A stretch of DNA of 40,435 bases from Daejeonella sp. JGW-45 (GCF_029360805.1 NZ_JARKNC010000008.1:577760-618194); one strand, 5' to 3'. Shown: positions 1 through 8,666, numbered from the stretch's first letter. Numbers and translations: made by a program. Notes: a model not told the origin generated them from the sequence alone.

Positions 1-12
1 TCAACCCTTTCC

Positions 13-71
13 CGACCCCGAAGGCGGTCGTATATATTTGAAATTCGCACATGCGACCACCTTCGGGGTCG
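13..71. repeat. Long imperfect inverted repeat, REP-like
   Basis: Two 18-base arms at 13-30 and 54-71 are reverse complements with one mismatch (core CGACCCCGAAGG / CCTTCGGGGTCG) around a 23-base spacer. A second, shorter pair follows: CGACCCC at 104-110 and GGGGTCG at 145-151. The words ATGCGACC at 51-58 and 101-108 recur. No T-run follows either stem, so this is not a typical intrinsic terminator for the nagB-like gene that ends at 188. It may be a REP-type palindromic element or a transcript-stabilising structure. Nothing else is seen in bases 1-187. Confidence 0.55.
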
Positions 72-187
72 ACTTGTCGGAGATATCAATTACTATAAAC
101 ATGCGACCCCGTCCGAACGGTGTTCATCCGGGCGGGCACCTCTGGGGGTCGGCAAGCAAAATCCTTTAACACTAAGTGCCTTCGGAA

Positions 188-922
188 TTAAGAAAGCAAA
201 CCGGAAGACTCCTTATCAAGGTAAAAAGAACAATTTGAATGCCCCTGCAGGATGCTTGAAGGGAACAAATTACTTACCGGGTTCTCAAGGCAATCTTTAA
301 CTGCCTGCGCCTTCCGTGCATCCGGAACAGAACAGATAATAGCTTTTGATTTAAGGATCTGCTTAATCGACATGCTGATAGCTTTACGGGGTACATCCTC
401 GACCGACTTAAACCAACCCTCATTAAACTGTTGTTTCCGGCAGGCTTCATCCAGGTTAACAATGATATACGGATCTTCTACATCAAAATCAGCAGGAGGA
501 TCATTAAATGCAAGGTGCCCGTTCTCTCCAATTCCAACCAGGGCTACATCAATCGGGCTTTTTTCGATGATCTCGTTAAGACGCGCACACTCGCCTGCCG
601 GATCGGTTTCACCGTTGATAAGATGAACGGCCTTTAAAGCCGGCACTTTATTCAGGAATCTTTCTTTCAGGTATTTCCTGAAGCTTGCCACTGATGATTC
701 AGGCAGGCCGATATATTCATCCAGGTGGAACATCACTACTTTGCTCCAATCTATATCGGTTTGTGACACCAGTTGTTTTAACGTTTCAAACTGACTTGCA
801 CCGGTAGCAAGAATGATATTTGCCTTTCCGTTACGTGCAACAGCGTCCCTTATTAATCCCGCCGCTGCTATTCCTGCAGCTTTACCTAACTCAACCGGGT
901 CATTTTTTATTATTACTTCCAT
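188..922 (-). CDS. nagB: Glucosamine-6-phosphate deaminase-like protein (NagB family)
   Basis: A predicted cytosolic enzyme of 244 residues that would convert glucosamine-6-phosphate to fructose-6-phosphate and ammonia. It has the family's LDEY motif at residues 67-70 and the GIGENGHLAFNDP block at 130-142. The His of that block (H136) matches the catalytic histidine. The Asp that precedes GH in the E. coli enzyme is Asn here, and the Glu of FNEP is Asp, as in a divergent NagB-like subgroup. That makes a related sugar-phosphate isomerase or lactonase role possible. No signal peptide is seen. It is the last gene of a minus-strand group, 54 bases after the GH109-like gene, which fits a role in using released amino sugars. 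The ATG at 922 gives the normal family N-terminus. Confidence 0.8.
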   Translation of the reverse strand: MEVIIKNDPVELGKAAGIAAAGLIRDAVARNGKANIILATGASQFETLKQLVSQTDIDWSKVVMFHLDEYIGLPESSVASFRKYLKERFLNKVPALKAVHLINGETDPAGECARLNEIIEKSPIDVALVGIGENGHLAFNDPPADFDVEDPYIIVNLDEACRKQQFNEGWFKSVEDVPRKAISMSIKQILKSKAIICSVPDARKAQAVKDCLENPVSNLFPSSILQGHSNCSFYLDKESSGLLS

Positions 923-976
923 TAATATTAGTTCTGTTTTTAATTTAAAATAATGTGCGTCTGTGTGGCCTCCTGA

Positions 977-2398
977 TTATTTAAGCTTCACCTCTGTAGT
1001 TCCGCCTTTAGACATGCTTATATCTACAGGCTTGTTCGTTTTCCACGACCCCGCTGTAAAGTCAGGCACATCAACAGAATTCGACCGGTTGTTAACTGAC
1101 TTCTCACTCAATGGGAAAACCGAACTCCAAAGTGCCGCATCATATACATCCTGATCCAGCGGCAAACCGTTGCGCAGGCAATCGATGGTGCGCCAATCCA
1201 TTAGAAAATCCATTCCACCATGACCGCCGACCTGCTTGGCCAGTTCACCCACTTTTTTGATAATAGGCGGTGCATACTTTTCTTCAAGGGCTTTAAACTC
1301 CTCTTCGGAAAACCAGCCGGTATGACTGTTCGAAATGCGGGCCGGAAGAGGGTACTTCTGCGCCGTGCCTTTTGTGCCGCTTACCAGGTGAATTCTTGAA
1401 TATGGACGTGGCGACGTAACGTCATGCTGCACCATAATTGTCTTACCCTTATTGGTGCGGATGGTGGTGGTGTTCATATTGCCGTTAAAAGGCTTACCAA
1501 CGAACTGCTTGTAATGGTCATCCGTTGCAGCCAGCATTTTAGCCTTTTCGTTCATCATAAAATCATTGCTGGAGACAGAAACGAGAAAATCCATTTTATC
1601 GCCGCGGTTGATGTCCATAACCTGGCAAACCGGACCCAATCCATGGGTAGGGTACAGATTGCCTTTCCGGCTGGCATCCATTTTCAGACGCCACTGGTCG
1701 TAGTATTTGTCTTTCGAAAAATCACCTTCCAGAAGATCGTGTATATAAGCGCCCTCAGCATGTATTATCTCGCCGAAGAAACCCTGGCGGGCCATATTCA
1801 GTGTAAGCAGTTCGAAGAAGTCGTAGCAACAGTTTTCAAGCATCATGCAATGCTTGCGCGTCCGCTCTGAAGTTTCTACAAGCTGCCAGCATTCTTCTAC
1901 AGTTGTGGCGGCAGGCACCTCGACACAGACGTGCTTCCCATGGTTCATGGCATAAACTGCCATAGGCGTATGCAGCACCCATGGGGTAGCAATATAGATC
2001 AGGTCGATATCGCCGCGCTCACAGATCTTTTTCCATTCCTCGCTATTGGCGGTGTAAAGCTGCGGATCCTGGCCTGAACCTTCCAATCGCTTTTTCACGG
2101 CATTGGCTTTTTCAGCCCGCAGATCGCCTATTGCCTTAATTTCTACACCTCCCACCTTGCTCATTCTTACTACTGCGGCAGAGCCGCGGTTCCCTGTGCC
2201 GATAAACCCTATGCGCACCTTATCTAGCTTCGGGGCAGAATAACCCGACATGTTAAAATGCTGCACACGGGGTGTTTCCCCGACCTGCTCAGGCGTCCCT
2301 TCCGCCCCCAGGGCATACGAGGGGATAATACCAGCCCCGGCGAGGCCAATTCCAGCCATGCCGGCCAGCTTTAAAAAGTCTCTGCGATTATTTTCCAT
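977..2398 (-). CDS. Gfo/Idh/MocA-fold protein, GH109-like (alpha-N-acetylgalactosaminidase family), Tat-exported
   Basis: A 473-residue protein with a twin-arginine leader (RRDFLK at 5-10, hydrophobic stretch to about 30). A Rossmann NAD-binding motif follows (GFIGTGNRG, 64-72), then the substrate domain. Several segments follow the layout I recall for characterised GH109 N-acetylgalactosaminidases: E160 in CVEVPAA, Y192 in NCCY, H252 in YPTHGLGP, then MDINRG and a late GGHGGMDF. GH109 enzymes use tightly bound NAD in a redox-assisted glycosidase reaction. The export signal suggests that a folded, cofactor-loaded enzyme is sent to the periplasm. A longer reading from 2428 adds ten residues in front of the Tat motif; the ATG at 2398 is preferred because it puts RR next to the N-terminus. 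It sits 37 bases after the M19-like gene. A plain sugar dehydrogenase is the alternative. Confidence 0.8.
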   Translation of the reverse strand: MENNRRDFLKLAGMAGIGLAGAGIIPSYALGAEGTPEQVGETPRVQHFNMSGYSAPKLDKVRIGFIGTGNRGSAAVVRMSKVGGVEIKAIGDLRAEKANAVKKRLEGSGQDPQLYTANSEEWKKICERGDIDLIYIATPWVLHTPMAVYAMNHGKHVCVEVPAATTVEECWQLVETSERTRKHCMMLENCCYDFFELLTLNMARQGFFGEIIHAEGAYIHDLLEGDFSKDKYYDQWRLKMDASRKGNLYPTHGLGPVCQVMDINRGDKMDFLVSVSSNDFMMNEKAKMLAATDDHYKQFVGKPFNGNMNTTTIRTNKGKTIMVQHDVTSPRPYSRIHLVSGTKGTAQKYPLPARISNSHTGWFSEEEFKALEEKYAPPIIKKVGELAKQVGGHGGMDFLMDWRTIDCLRNGLPLDQDVYDAALWSSVFPLSEKSVNNRSNSVDVPDFTAGSWKTNKPVDISMSKGGTTEVKLK

Positions 2399-2435
2399 GT
2401 TTATATCAATTGTTTTATGATAAATCAAATATGCT

Positions 2436-3803
2436 TTATACGCTTAAAGCCGCGCGGGCCACTCTCATAGTGTTTCCACTCAGTATCTTTTGGATCACAT
2501 CGTCCGGGTATCCCATTTGAACCATACCAACAGTAAACAGCGGCCAGTTGGTCCATGCCATACTTTGTTCCATTTGCGGACTTTCCTTAAAAGGTTCCTC
2601 AGGCCAGAGAGCTTCCCAACGGGTTCTGGCGGGTTGCGGCTTAAGGGATAATTTCTTGCTTTCATCGGCAAAGAAGCGGGAACTGTAAGCCACATCTGTT
2701 CCGATAGCCACGTGATCACTTCCAAATTTCTTAACCACGTAGTCGATATGCTTCATCATCTGGGCGATATCCCCTGTTCCGCCCAGAAACCTCGGGATAC
2801 AGCAGATCCCTATGTATCCGCCAGTATCTGCAATTGCACGTATCACATTATCGGGCTTTGCGCGGATATGGTGATTAACAGCCGCTGCCGTTGTATGACT
2901 TGCAACCATAGGTTTCTGCGAAACCTGTGCGGCCTCCAGGCTGGTTTGCCAGCCGGAATGGGCGATATCCACTATTACTCCTACTCTGTTCATTTCTTTA
3001 ACAACTGCTCGCCCAAAGTCACTGAGCCCGCCGTTCGAAGTTTCCGCACATCCATCACCGATCACGTTCCGGCGGTTATAGGTAAGGTGCATCATCCTGA
3101 TCCCCAATTGATAAAAGACGCTGATATATCGTAACTCTTCTTCGAGCGTGACCCATTCCTGTGGTAATGGAACTCCGTTGCCGGTAAAATAAAGAGCATG
3201 GCGACCCTCCTTTTTTGCCAGCAAAATATCGTCCGGCGTTACAGCCTTCGCAACAAAGCCGCGCATCATATCGGTAGCATAGGTGAAGTGCGACAGACGT
3301 TTTAGCAAACGTTTGACCTCATTACCTTCTTCGCCGGAATTTTGAATGATACAGGTCACCCCTGATGCCCTCCATGCTGTCTCGAATTCAGCCCTTTCCT
3401 TTGTGTCCTTAACAAAACGGGTCATCGTCATATCTTCCTGCATATCCTGCAGCTCCAAAGGTGAGGCCTTAGAACGGATGGCAGCATCAACAGCCGCACC
3501 GTCATAGGAAGCCCTCGGCATAAAGCCATAAGCGTCAATTACTACCGAGTTGCGGTGTAATTCCAATCCATGTTCCAGCTGCTTCCGGGTGGGTTTGAGA
3601 ATATTCTTTGCTAATTCGAAATCAGCGCTGATCCTTTCATTTATTATAACCTGCTGCCTGTTGATATCACCGGCAGCCGCGGGGGTGATTTCCTCCGGCA
3701 CTTTGAACGGCTGTGCAGTAAAGCTTCCCAGAACACCTTCTCCGGCAATTGCCAATCCGGCGATGCCTGAAAGTTTTAAAAAGTCTCTGCGCTTGTTTCC
3801 CAT
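2436..3803 (-). CDS. Membrane dipeptidase-like protein (peptidase M19 fold), Tat-exported
   Basis: A 455-residue protein with a Tat leader (RRDFLKLSG from residue 5) nearly identical to that of the next gene. The M19 fold is shown by LTYNRRNVIGDGC (240-252), GLSDFGRAVVKEMNRVGVIVD (starting at 259), H282 in DIAHSGW, H303 in ASHTT, and GTD with D370. Two metal-ligand regions look altered. The usual HxD after the first strand reads DAYGF at 90-94, and the usual bridging Glu segment reads FTGNG at 206-210. The two-zinc centre of renal dipeptidase may therefore be incomplete, and the substrate may not be a simple dipeptide. It is the first gene of the M19, GH109, nagB-like group and faces away from the fimbrial operon. 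Confidence 0.8.
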   Translation of the reverse strand: MGNKRRDFLKLSGIAGLAIAGEGVLGSFTAQPFKVPEEITPAAAGDINRQQVIINERISADFELAKNILKPTRKQLEHGLELHRNSVVIDAYGFMPRASYDGAAVDAAIRSKASPLELQDMQEDMTMTRFVKDTKERAEFETAWRASGVTCIIQNSGEEGNEVKRLLKRLSHFTYATDMMRGFVAKAVTPDDILLAKKEGRHALYFTGNGVPLPQEWVTLEEELRYISVFYQLGIRMMHLTYNRRNVIGDGCAETSNGGLSDFGRAVVKEMNRVGVIVDIAHSGWQTSLEAAQVSQKPMVASHTTAAAVNHHIRAKPDNVIRAIADTGGYIGICCIPRFLGGTGDIAQMMKHIDYVVKKFGSDHVAIGTDVAYSSRFFADESKKLSLKPQPARTRWEALWPEEPFKESPQMEQSMAWTNWPLFTVGMVQMGYPDDVIQKILSGNTMRVARAALSV

Positions 3804-4361
3804 GTTTGCCGATTATTACCTGAATAATGTAATTGTAAAGGTGCAGTATATCTGTCCTGCAACGATCGTACAGCAATATAGCAGCTATTCGCTTCGCTTG
3901 CTAGGCATTGGCTAAAAAAAAGAGCGAGAACGTTATCGGAAAAAGGCGGTACGGGCTCAATACTTATCTCATGTAAAACAGGATCTTGCTCTACCTGGAA
4001 TCTCCAGTGGAATAAACGAAGAACCTCGTAACATACCGGCCCCCGTTCGCGGTATTGATAGAAATTAGATCAATGACACTGATTTAATTTATAAAATGCT
4101 TAATAAATGTGTTTAAACTTCCAAAATACATAAGTAAAACCAGTCATTATTCAACAGCGATCGCAAATTTAATGGTCAAAAACCGTCAAAATACCTATTC
4201 CCTGGTTGGTAAAATATTATTGATAGAATTTCTTGCAATAATGACAATGTTTTCGAATATTTACCGATCCATTTAGAATAGGCCCTCAAAAGCACAATTC
4301 ATTCCGTATGACAAGGAGCTGTTTTTCTCAATCGTAAAAAAGCTGCAAAACAAAGGCAACA
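3804..4361. other. Divergent intergenic region (promoters expected, none certain)
   Basis: 558 bases lie between the divergent amino-sugar cassette and the fimbrial operon. A TAAATTTG word (minus strand, 4171-4164) matches the Bacteroidota -7 element, but the nearest TTG is only 15 bases upstream, so it is not called. No convincing small ORF or RNA gene was found. A GTTTAAAC palindrome is present near 4110. The two operons' promoters must lie here. Confidence 0.4.
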
Positions 4362-4973
4362 ATGAACAGACTTAAACAAATGCTCGTGCTCCTGATCGGT
4401 ATTACAGGATTCCACGAAGCACATAGTCAGCGCTTTGAAGCTCCCATCACCACGATTAAGACAAACATTCTGGGAGCCACTTCCGGAAGCATCAACCTGG
4501 CGGGCGAATTTACTTTACGGCGCCAACGAACGCTCGATGACCTGATCCTGTCCATGAATCTGCCGGTTTCCTATAATCCTTTCACTTTTGGCGAGAATAA
4601 GAGAATGAAACACATAGCCTTCCAACCGGAATACCGTATCCGTAAACAAACGTCGCTGGGTTCGGGCTTTTTCGGGATCAATGCCCATTATGCATACTAT
4701 AATGTAGGGGGTATCAGCCTACCCTTTAAACTGGCCCCGTCACTGAGGGAACAAAGATTCCAGGGACAACTATACGGCATGGGAGTAACAGGCGGCTATT
4801 ATTTCAAAATCGGCAAAAGCATGGGTTTTGAAACTACACTCGGTGCCGGGTACGCCTACCTGAACTATGATGTTTACAGATGTGAAACCTGTGGCAGCAA
4901 GCTGGGAACTGAAGAAAAAAATTATGTCGGTCTAACACGGGCAGGCTTCTCCCTTGTCTACACCCTGCGATAA
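4362..4973 (+). CDS. DUF3575-type outer-membrane protein of a fimbrial locus
   Basis: A 203-residue protein with a cleavable signal peptide (hydrophobic 7-18, then HSQ near 21-23). It has alternating, aromatic-rich strands and ends in LVYTLR, as expected for a small outer-membrane beta-barrel. The opening after the signal (TTIKTNILGAT) resembles DUF3575 proteins, which are often encoded at the head of Mfa/FimA-type fimbrial operons. It is followed by the fimbrillin after 53 bases. A CETCGS segment near residues 174-179 has two cysteines that could form a disulfide. Its exact role is unknown; a link with fimbrial export or assembly is inferred from context. Confidence 0.65.
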   Translation: MNRLKQMLVLLIGITGFHEAHSQRFEAPITTIKTNILGATSGSINLAGEFTLRRQRTLDDLILSMNLPVSYNPFTFGENKRMKHIAFQPEYRIRKQTSLGSGFFGINAHYAYYNVGGISLPFKLAPSLREQRFQGQLYGMGVTGGYYFKIGKSMGFETTLGAGYAYLNYDVYRCETCGSKLGTEEKNYVGLTRAGFSLVYTLR

Positions 4974-5026
4974 TGAACAGCATTTAAAATCATTCACTAT
5001 TAATAAACAAATTAACTCTACACACA

Positions 5027-6544
5027 ATGAAAACTAAATTTTACGCAATTTTACTACTGGCTGCAATGAGCGTCGCAGCCTGTAAAAAAGAGCCTCGCAG
5101 CGGCGGCCCGGGAGCAGAAGAGCAGGGAACCGCTAAACTTACACTTAAAATAAAGCAGGCTAAGGGGATAACCACCTACACGCCGGACGACCCGAACGCA
5201 ACCGATGAAGAAAGCATCGTAAACCGTATAGATGTATTCATTTTTGATGATGGGGCCCCTTTTGGAGTTATACATCGCTCGGTTACCGCAGCGGCGGATA
5301 TTTACGTGGACCCGCTTAATAAGATCACCAGCGGGCTTAAGCCGATAGAACTCCTGAACGTTAAAACCGGTCGGAAGCGGGTTTATGTAGGAATTAACCT
5401 CACAACCGCGGTCGTAAACCGTATCGCTGACAATTATGCCTTCTTAACGGATGGTATATCCTTTAATACGGGTACCATTGCTCCTTATAATACTGATCAG
5501 CTGTTTGAGCATTTAGTCGGTACTCCCCTGGTACCAGCTAATAACGACGCCAATCTCGTGATGTTCAACACCTTCGATTTTGATGACGCTGTTCCAGGAA
5601 ACCGGAACATTATTGACATTACCGAGGCTGGTCCAAATCCTATCACGGTAAATGTTAGCCGGATGCTTGCCAAGGTTGCAGTGAAACAGGACGCAGCCTT
5701 AAGCCTGGTAGTCCCGGGGGGTACTCTTTCAGATCTGCGGTTTACTGCAGGCCGCACCAACAACCGCTTGCACCTGGCCCCGCTTAAAAATTTCATCGAT
5801 GGCAACTGGGCATCTTTCCAAAGTGCAGACTTTAACCTGAATGCCGTAGATGCCGTCTTCCAGCCTTATGCCAACGGAGTGATCGACCCCACCGATAACG
5901 ATTGGGCCACAGACTTTGACTTCGAAGCTGCTGCCACGCCTAAGATCTATCTGCCGGAAAACACTTCAGAGTTGCATCGTCATAATGATGTGAGCTTTGT
6001 AAGCCTGAGAGCAACATTTACTCCAACCGATGACGGAGAGCCTGTGGGATTTGGAACAACTCCCACAGTTACCGGTGCATTCCCGGCGGGAACTTTTTAT
6101 GCCGTGTTTTCCAATGACCCAGGTGCCGTTCTCACACCAACCCCGGGCATGGCGATCCACTATTTCCCAAGCACCGGCGAGGCGGATGCAGATGCTTTTG
6201 CCACTGCACATAGCGGAGTAAAAATTACCTATACCGGCGGTTTCTGTTATTACAGGATCTATCTAAACGCATCAGGAAATGGGACAACAACCGGGAATCC
6301 ATACGATGTACTGAGAAATGTGTTTTATAAGGTTAATATCACAAAAATTAATACGATTGGTAACTCCCACCCCGACGATATTCCTGGCGCCAGTGGAACG
6401 CCTGCATTCCCGGGAGGTTCGGTGGTAGCTGAAAATCCAGAAGTGCTGCCGACAACGGTAATTTCACCTCCTGTAAACGCTGACATTGAAACCACCGTAA
6501 CGATAGCGGATTGGGTTTCACAACCGGAAGACGTAGAATTCTAG
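5027..6544 (+). CDS. Major fimbrial subunit (Mfa1/FimA-type fimbrillin lipoprotein)
   Basis: A 505-residue lipoprotein precursor with signal peptide and lipobox ending at C19 (SVAACKK). A short first strand follows (TAKLTLKIKQAK, 35-46), then an Ig-like N-terminal domain containing IDVFIFDD. The last residues (TVTIADWVSQPEDVEF) have the VxDW-type final strand seen in fimbrillins that assemble by strand exchange. In P. gingivalis FimA the A1 strand is removed by Arg-gingipain after Arg46. Here a lysine (K46, QAK|GITTY) occupies the matching place after the first strand. The gene lies in the order DUF3575, fimbrillin, anchor, accessory subunit, C11 peptidase. An RNA hairpin separates it from the anchor gene and may help set subunit ratios. 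Confidence 0.8.
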   Translation: MKTKFYAILLLAAMSVAACKKEPRSGGPGAEEQGTAKLTLKIKQAKGITTYTPDDPNATDEESIVNRIDVFIFDDGAPFGVIHRSVTAAADIYVDPLNKITSGLKPIELLNVKTGRKRVYVGINLTTAVVNRIADNYAFLTDGISFNTGTIAPYNTDQLFEHLVGTPLVPANNDANLVMFNTFDFDDAVPGNRNIIDITEAGPNPITVNVSRMLAKVAVKQDAALSLVVPGGTLSDLRFTAGRTNNRLHLAPLKNFIDGNWASFQSADFNLNAVDAVFQPYANGVIDPTDNDWATDFDFEAAATPKIYLPENTSELHRHNDVSFVSLRATFTPTDDGEPVGFGTTPTVTGAFPAGTFYAVFSNDPGAVLTPTPGMAIHYFPSTGEADADAFATAHSGVKITYTGGFCYYRIYLNASGNGTTTGNPYDVLRNVFYKVNITKINTIGNSHPDDIPGASGTPAFPGGSVVAENPEVLPTTVISPPVNADIETTVTIADWVSQPEDVEF

Positions 6545-6578
6545 ATAGGCAGTACACCCTTAGACGATATAGAGCCAG

Positions 6579-6613
6579 GGTCATAAGCGCTGTTTTCAGC
6601 AGCGTTTATGACC
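6579..6613 (+). promoter_or_regulatory. Strong intercistronic hairpin between fimbrillin and anchor genes
   Basis: Arms 6579-6592 (GGTCATAAGCGCTG) and 6600-6613 (CAGCGTTTATGACC) form a fully paired 14-base stem with one G-U pair and a 7-base loop. No T-run follows, so it is not a standard terminator. It ends 12 bases before the anchor ATG at 6626. A 3' stabiliser of the major-subunit transcript, a processing site or a translation attenuator are all possible. Confidence 0.7.
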
Positions 6614-6625
6614 TAAACTCGCGTG

Positions 6626-7570
6626 ATGAAACAGTTTTTCAAAACCAGGCTGATCATGCTGCTGCCTTTACTAATGCTGCATGCTTGTATAAAGGAGGAC
6701 CTGTCAGAATGCGTATATCACCTGCAGTTCAACTTTGAGCCGAAAAACCTTCCTGCAAGCAAATCGCCGTTTTTCCGGGGTGTTAAAACCTTATCCATAT
6801 TCGCCTTTGATGAAGAGGGTTTATTTGTGAAGGAATTTGTTGTACAAGACCCGGAACAAAGCACATTACTGGAATTGCGTCTGCCTGACGGTTTGTATTC
6901 ATTCATGGCATGGGCAGGATACAATGCGGAACAGCATGGTAACCTGGCGCTGGAGGCTGGAGTGAGCACTATTAATGATTTTAATATCCGGGCTTACACA
7001 GTGAACGGGGCGGAAAATGCTGTACCTGCGCAGACATTATTTTATGGCATGGTGAACGATATCGCTATAACGGTACCACCCAGCGTTCTCAGGGAAGAGA
7101 TCGTGATGTCGGCAAGTACAAAACCGCTCAATCTGCAGATCATGGGACTCGATGTCAGTAACTATCAGCTTATCATTACCGATAACGCCGGCCGGTATGA
7201 TGCTTACAACAACCTGCTCTTGCCTCACAATAACGATAAGAATAGCAAAGCTGCCATGAATCTGGTAAAAACAGACGAAGGTAAAAAGGGGGTTAAGGGA
7301 ACTTATAAAGATGGAGTTACCGGCACTTATTCGGTTTCAACTGCATTGCTCTGGCCCTCGGGACATGGCGATAGAAAAATAAGTATAGTAGATCGTAATA
7401 CCGGTTACACGGTGCTTTCGTTAACCCTTTCGGAGCTCCTCGGCAAACTTCCCGGCTATAACTTCGACCATGAAGCCGCTATTACTATCCTGATCAATTA
7501 CCGATCCGAGATTAGCATCGACGTTAATATCAATGGCTGGTGGATAATCCATTCGAATGATGAAGTGTAA
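6626..7570 (+). CDS. FimB/Mfa2-family fimbrial anchor lipoprotein
   Basis: A 314-residue lipoprotein. The signal peptide ends at C21 (LMLHACIKEDLSEC). The CIKEDLSEC start followed by a YHLQFNFEP strand, the VKTLSIFAFDEEG segment and the LPDGLYSFMAWAGY motif are characteristic of FimB/Mfa2 anchors, which tie the fimbria to the outer membrane. The usual Lys/Arg processing site after the first strand is not obvious, as expected for a subunit that keeps its lipid. A GTG at 6623 directly precedes the ATG at 6626; the ATG is chosen. The stop overlaps the start of the next gene, which argues for translational coupling. Confidence 0.8.
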   Translation: MKQFFKTRLIMLLPLLMLHACIKEDLSECVYHLQFNFEPKNLPASKSPFFRGVKTLSIFAFDEEGLFVKEFVVQDPEQSTLLELRLPDGLYSFMAWAGYNAEQHGNLALEAGVSTINDFNIRAYTVNGAENAVPAQTLFYGMVNDIAITVPPSVLREEIVMSASTKPLNLQIMGLDVSNYQLIITDNAGRYDAYNNLLLPHNNDKNSKAAMNLVKTDEGKKGVKGTYKDGVTGTYSVSTALLWPSGHGDRKISIVDRNTGYTVLSLTLSELLGKLPGYNFDHEAAITILINYRSEISIDVNINGWWIIHSNDEV

Positions 7571-8666
7571 ACGTTATTTATTGCCCGTGCTGTTTTTGGC
7601 CGTGTTCAGCTCCTGCAGAAAGGAAGATCTGCCCTCAAAAAGCATCGAATTGGTCAACCTGGAATTCAAACTGGGAACACCTAATTCCAGGCAGCAATCG
7701 ATACAAACCTATTCCCTTACGCCTGCAGATGAAAATGCGATAAAATCTATCATCCTCCTCGCCTTCAAGGTAGTTTCTCCCGGCGTGGAAACCTTTCAAT
7801 ACCATAAGGAAGGCATGCAGATTTATCCGGGGTCCACCGTAAACGAAAAGAAATTTTTCACCTCAATACAGAAAAGCCCCGAAACCTACCGTTTTGTGCT
7901 CCTGGTAAACGGCGGTGACCAGGTCAGCGATCAAGTGGAAAACCTGGTTCCCAACACCGCAAAGGAAGATGTCATTCAGAACCTCAGCTATTTGATCACT
8001 ACGAAATGGGATGCCAGTTCCTCCGCGACTTTCACCCCCTTACCGATGTGGGGCGAAAGCAGTGAGATCGCGGGAATTCATGCCCAAACGGTGCTGCCGC
8101 AGGTCGAGTTGCTAAGAAGTTTGTCGCGGATAGATATTAAGCTGGATCCCACCCTGTCCCCTACGCACACTATCACAGATATTTATGTACAGAACGCCAA
8201 CGATAAAGCAAGCATGGCCCCCTTCCCTTCGAGCTATGATGGCCTGGGAAACCTTATATCGCCCAGCATCCCTCCGGGCACTAATCCGCTTGGCGTACAA
8301 CATTATGATTTTACAGGAGATAATTTAACAAGCATTGAAGGCGAGATTTACTTGCTCGAAGCCGAAGCAGCCAGCAGTCCCGGTGCGTCCGATGCTACAG
8401 CTCTTGCTATCGGAATAAGCGAAAATGGTGGAGCGACTGAATATTACCGGATTGATTTTCTAAGCAGCGGGGTCCCTATTCCATTGTTGCGAAACAGGAA
8501 GTATTCCATAACCATCTCCAATATAGTGGGTACAGGAGAATTGAACCCATTAGATGTTTTTAGCCTGGCACCTCCTGACAGGACTGTAGCTGAAGGATAT
8601 AAAATCTCCGGGAACCGTATAACCCGCGAAAACGGATTATCTATCAGAATAGACACAGAACAATAA
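7557..8666 (+). CDS. Accessory or tip fimbrial lipoprotein (fimbrillin-like)
   Basis: A 369-residue lipoprotein; two adjacent ATG codons (7557 and 7560) are possible starts. The lipobox is FSSCRKED. A first strand (IELVNLEFKLG) is followed by NSR|QQSIQTYSLT, so a basic residue sits right after strand one, as at the fimbrillin site. The rest is beta-rich, with the fimbrillin-like segments NAIKSIILLAFKV and RNRKYSITISNIVGTGEL. It overlaps the anchor gene by 14 bases and lies 11 bases before the peptidase gene. By position it is likely a minor or tip subunit comparable to FimC-E or Mfa3-5, but the assignment to one of these is not possible by eye. Confidence 0.65.
   Translation: MMKCKRYLLPVLFLAVFSSCRKEDLPSKSIELVNLEFKLGTPNSRQQSIQTYSLTPADENAIKSIILLAFKVVSPGVETFQYHKEGMQIYPGSTVNEKKFFTSIQKSPETYRFVLLVNGGDQVSDQVENLVPNTAKEDVIQNLSYLITTKWDASSSATFTPLPMWGESSEIAGIHAQTVLPQVELLRSLSRIDIKLDPTLSPTHTITDIYVQNANDKASMAPFPSSYDGLGNLISPSIPPGTNPLGVQHYDFTGDNLTSIEGEIYLLEAEAASSPGASDATALAIGISENGGATEYYRIDFLSSGVPIPLLRNRKYSITISNIVGTGELNPLDVFSLAPPDRTVAEGYKISGNRITRENGLSIRIDTEQ

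Noticed and set aside
3550-3915. Open frame on the plus strand over the start of the M19-like gene
   Set aside because: It is antisense to a well-supported gene and has no recognisable motif; likewise the long antisense frames in the permease and relaxase genes.
4164-4189. TAAATTTG -7-like word on the minus strand upstream of the M19-like gene
   Set aside because: The only TTG nearby is 15 bases away instead of 19-21, and it lies over 350 bases from the gene.
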